This document shows, piece after piece, positions 62,492 through 63,456 of a stretch of 63,456 nt of DNA; within the stretch, counting starts at the first letter, position 1, and each line of letters opens with the position of its first letter. This stretch comes from Cyanobacteria bacterium RI_101 (lineage in GTDB: Bacteria > Cyanobacteriota > Cyanobacteriia > Cyanobacteriales > Microcystaceae): assembly GCA_016471375.1 (NCBI GenBank), contig WGLZ01000003.1:1-63456 (forward strand), read 5' to 3'. The notes under the pieces were generated by a model. That model was given only the letters and a program-made list of their open reading frames with translations, did no database searches and was not told the DNA's origin. The translations under genes were made by a program, and so were the position numbers.

Positions 62492-63271
62492 ATGTCGCTC
62501 CGTTCCCTCTCCTGCCTCGGCTTGGCTTGCCTAGCCGCCGTTTCCCCCGCCCAACCCAGTCTGGGGGAAAACTACGAAGATTTGAACCAACTGCTAGCCA
62601 CGAAAAAATGCCCCCTCTGCGATCTGAGCGGCGCCGGTTTAGTTCAGGCAAACCTGCGAAATGCGGAGTTGGTGGGCGCTAATCTCTCCGGCGCCAATCT
62701 GGCGGGCGCCAATCTCTCCGGCGCCAATCTGGCGGGGGCCAATTTGAGTCAGACCTCCCTTCAGGGCGCCAATTTAACCGGAGCCAATCTCTCCGGCGCA
62801 GTTTTAACCGGCACGGATTTACGGGGAGCCTTCCTCCATCAGGTTAACTTTACGGCGGTTAATCTCAGTCAAGCCTACGTTCAGGGCGCCCAGGGCATGC
62901 CCCAGGACGCCGGCACGCCGGAGCTTTTTTATGGCTGGGGGTTATTGGAAACCCGCAAGGGCAACTACCGCTCGGCGCTGACCAGTTACAACAAGGCTTT
63001 GGGCCTCGACCCGGAGTTTGCCCCCGGTTATTTGGGGCGGGGCGTAGCCTACCTCCGTTTAGGCAATGAACAGGCCGCTAAAGAAAATGTGGAATACGCG
63101 GCGGAATTGTTTAAAACCCAAGAAAACACCGCCGGTTACGAAACCGCCCAGGGGTTTTTGAAAAACTTGCAAGAGATGGCGGACGCCCGCAACGCCGGCG
63201 CCGGAACGCCTCAACTGGACGCCATTGTCCGGGGCGTGGCTTCTTTAGCCCTGCAATTTCTCCTAAAGTAA
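62492..63271 (+). CDS. Exported pentapeptide-repeat and TPR protein
   Basis: About 260 residues from ATG 62492, which gives a signal peptide (MSLRSLSCLGLACLAAVSPA); the frame is open from TTG 62420 but without it. A CPLCDLSGAG motif precedes about 15 pentapeptide units (A(N/D)LSG type) at about 45-125, forming a right-handed beta helix. TPR-like helices follow (YRSALTSYNKALGLDPEFAP, GYLGRGVAYLRLGNEQAAKE). A 30-base tandem duplication lies inside the pentapeptide part at 62681-62740. It is probably a periplasmic or lumenal scaffold of unknown partner. Confidence 0.85.
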   Translation: MSLRSLSCLGLACLAAVSPAQPSLGENYEDLNQLLATKKCPLCDLSGAGLVQANLRNAELVGANLSGANLAGANLSGANLAGANLSQTSLQGANLTGANLSGAVLTGTDLRGAFLHQVNFTAVNLSQAYVQGAQGMPQDAGTPELFYGWGLLETRKGNYRSALTSYNKALGLDPEFAPGYLGRGVAYLRLGNEQAAKENVEYAAELFKTQENTAGYETAQGFLKNLQEMADARNAGAGTPQLDAIVRGVASLALQFLLK

Positions 63272-63317
63272 GTTTTTCTGATCTTTGTCTCCCCATCCCT
63301 TCACCGAAAAACTCCGA

Positions 63318-63345
63318 GAAGCCCCGCCCTTTAGGGCGGGGAGGG
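63318..63345. mobile_element. Hairpin typical of IS200/IS605-type element ends
   Basis: CCCCGCCC-TTTA-GGGCGGGG is a perfect eight-pair stem framed by AGAAG and AGGGATAGG. In cyanobacteria this string marks the downstream end of IS200/IS605-type elements carrying tnpB or iscB. It lies 45 bases behind the stop of the partial gene on the minus strand. It may also end transcription of the pentapeptide gene. Confidence 0.55.
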
Positions 63346-63389
63346 ATAGGAGGGCGATTGAACGGCTCGATGCCGTGAAAATCGCCAAA

Positions 63390-63456
63390 TTAGTAGCCGT
63401 ATCCATAGCCATCCTTTTTGTGGATTGGTTGACAGTATTTGTGGCTAATGCCTGCT
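63390..63456 (-). CDS. C-terminal end of a probable IscB-like HNH nuclease (cut by window edge)
   Basis: Only 21 residues are visible before TAA 63390-63392: AGISHKYCQPIHKKDGYGYG plus Y. The pattern (gI--KYC--i---DGY-Y) resembles the very end of cyanobacterial IscB/HNH RNA-guided nucleases. The adjacent GC hairpin supports a transposon of that class. A TnpB or other HNH protein cannot be excluded on so little sequence. Confidence 0.45.
   Translation of the reverse strand, partial: AGISHKYCQPIHKKDGYGYGY

Noticed and set aside
63318-63345. GC hairpin considered only as a terminator of the pentapeptide gene
   Set aside because: No T run follows on the plus strand, and the same hairpin string is typical of transposon ends, so it was listed as a mobile-element feature.

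Overview
The window is cyanobacterial chromosome. It carries chlD (chlorophyll synthesis), petG (cytochrome b6f), a Cph1-type phytochrome with its Rcp1 regulator, ycf46, CRR7 and DUF1830 (cyanobacterial or plastid families), and an acyl-ACP synthetase. Core genes are GC-rich and saturated with the palindrome GGCGCC and its half sites (GGCGCT, AGCGCC). The usual cyanobacterial HIP1 octamer GCGATCGC is nearly absent: I noticed it only twice, both times inside toxin-antitoxin cassettes. No species is assigned.

Positions 1 to about 10,000 are an accessory, defence-like island. It opens with the 3' end of an ISL3-type insertion sequence. It then holds a dense series of small toxin-antitoxin genes: DUF4258/DUF2283, MazE/MazF, a VapB with a broken VapC, an orphan PF09720 antitoxin, a nuclease-like toxin with DUF2283, and DUF433/DUF5615. 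Between them lie a TerY-like VWA protein and a large protein kinase fused to a formylglycine-generating-enzyme-like (C-type lectin fold) domain. The last about 35 codons of that fusion look like the variable region of a diversity-generating retroelement target. An OLD/PARIS-like AAA ATPase plus DUF3226 TOPRIM pair follows. A dispersed repeat of about 110-165 bp fills the gaps, and part of it aligns codon by codon with the neighbouring DUF2283 gene.

Positions 10,047 to 27,984 are mostly housekeeping: a GH116 glycosidase, holB, hemF, plsC-like, ndk, ktrB, hisS, petG, the cph1-rcp1-hybrid kinase operon (minus strand), gpmI and hemC. A DUF1016 nuclease remnant lies upstream of gpmI. At 28,402-30,112 an AT-rich two-gene cassette (CitE-like aldolase plus SGNH-like hydrolase) interrupts the GC-rich background and is followed by the apparent 3' remnant of an older gene.

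Positions 30,394 to the end return to core functions: rimM, pfkA, TspO, a phosphopantetheinyl transferase, a TonB-like proline-rich protein, a degenerate serine recombinase, a Na+/H+ antiporter, CRR7, acyl-ACP synthetase, cobT, aqpZ, an oxidoreductase, CBS and BRCT proteins, tRNA-Pro(GGG), chlD, a WD40 STAND NTPase, hisB, ycf46, PBP1A and a pentapeptide/TPR protein. The extreme right end holds a transposon-type hairpin and the C-terminus of what is probably an IscB-like HNH nuclease. TATCAG-type repeats lie in the gaps and, in two places, supply the C-terminal codons of genes.
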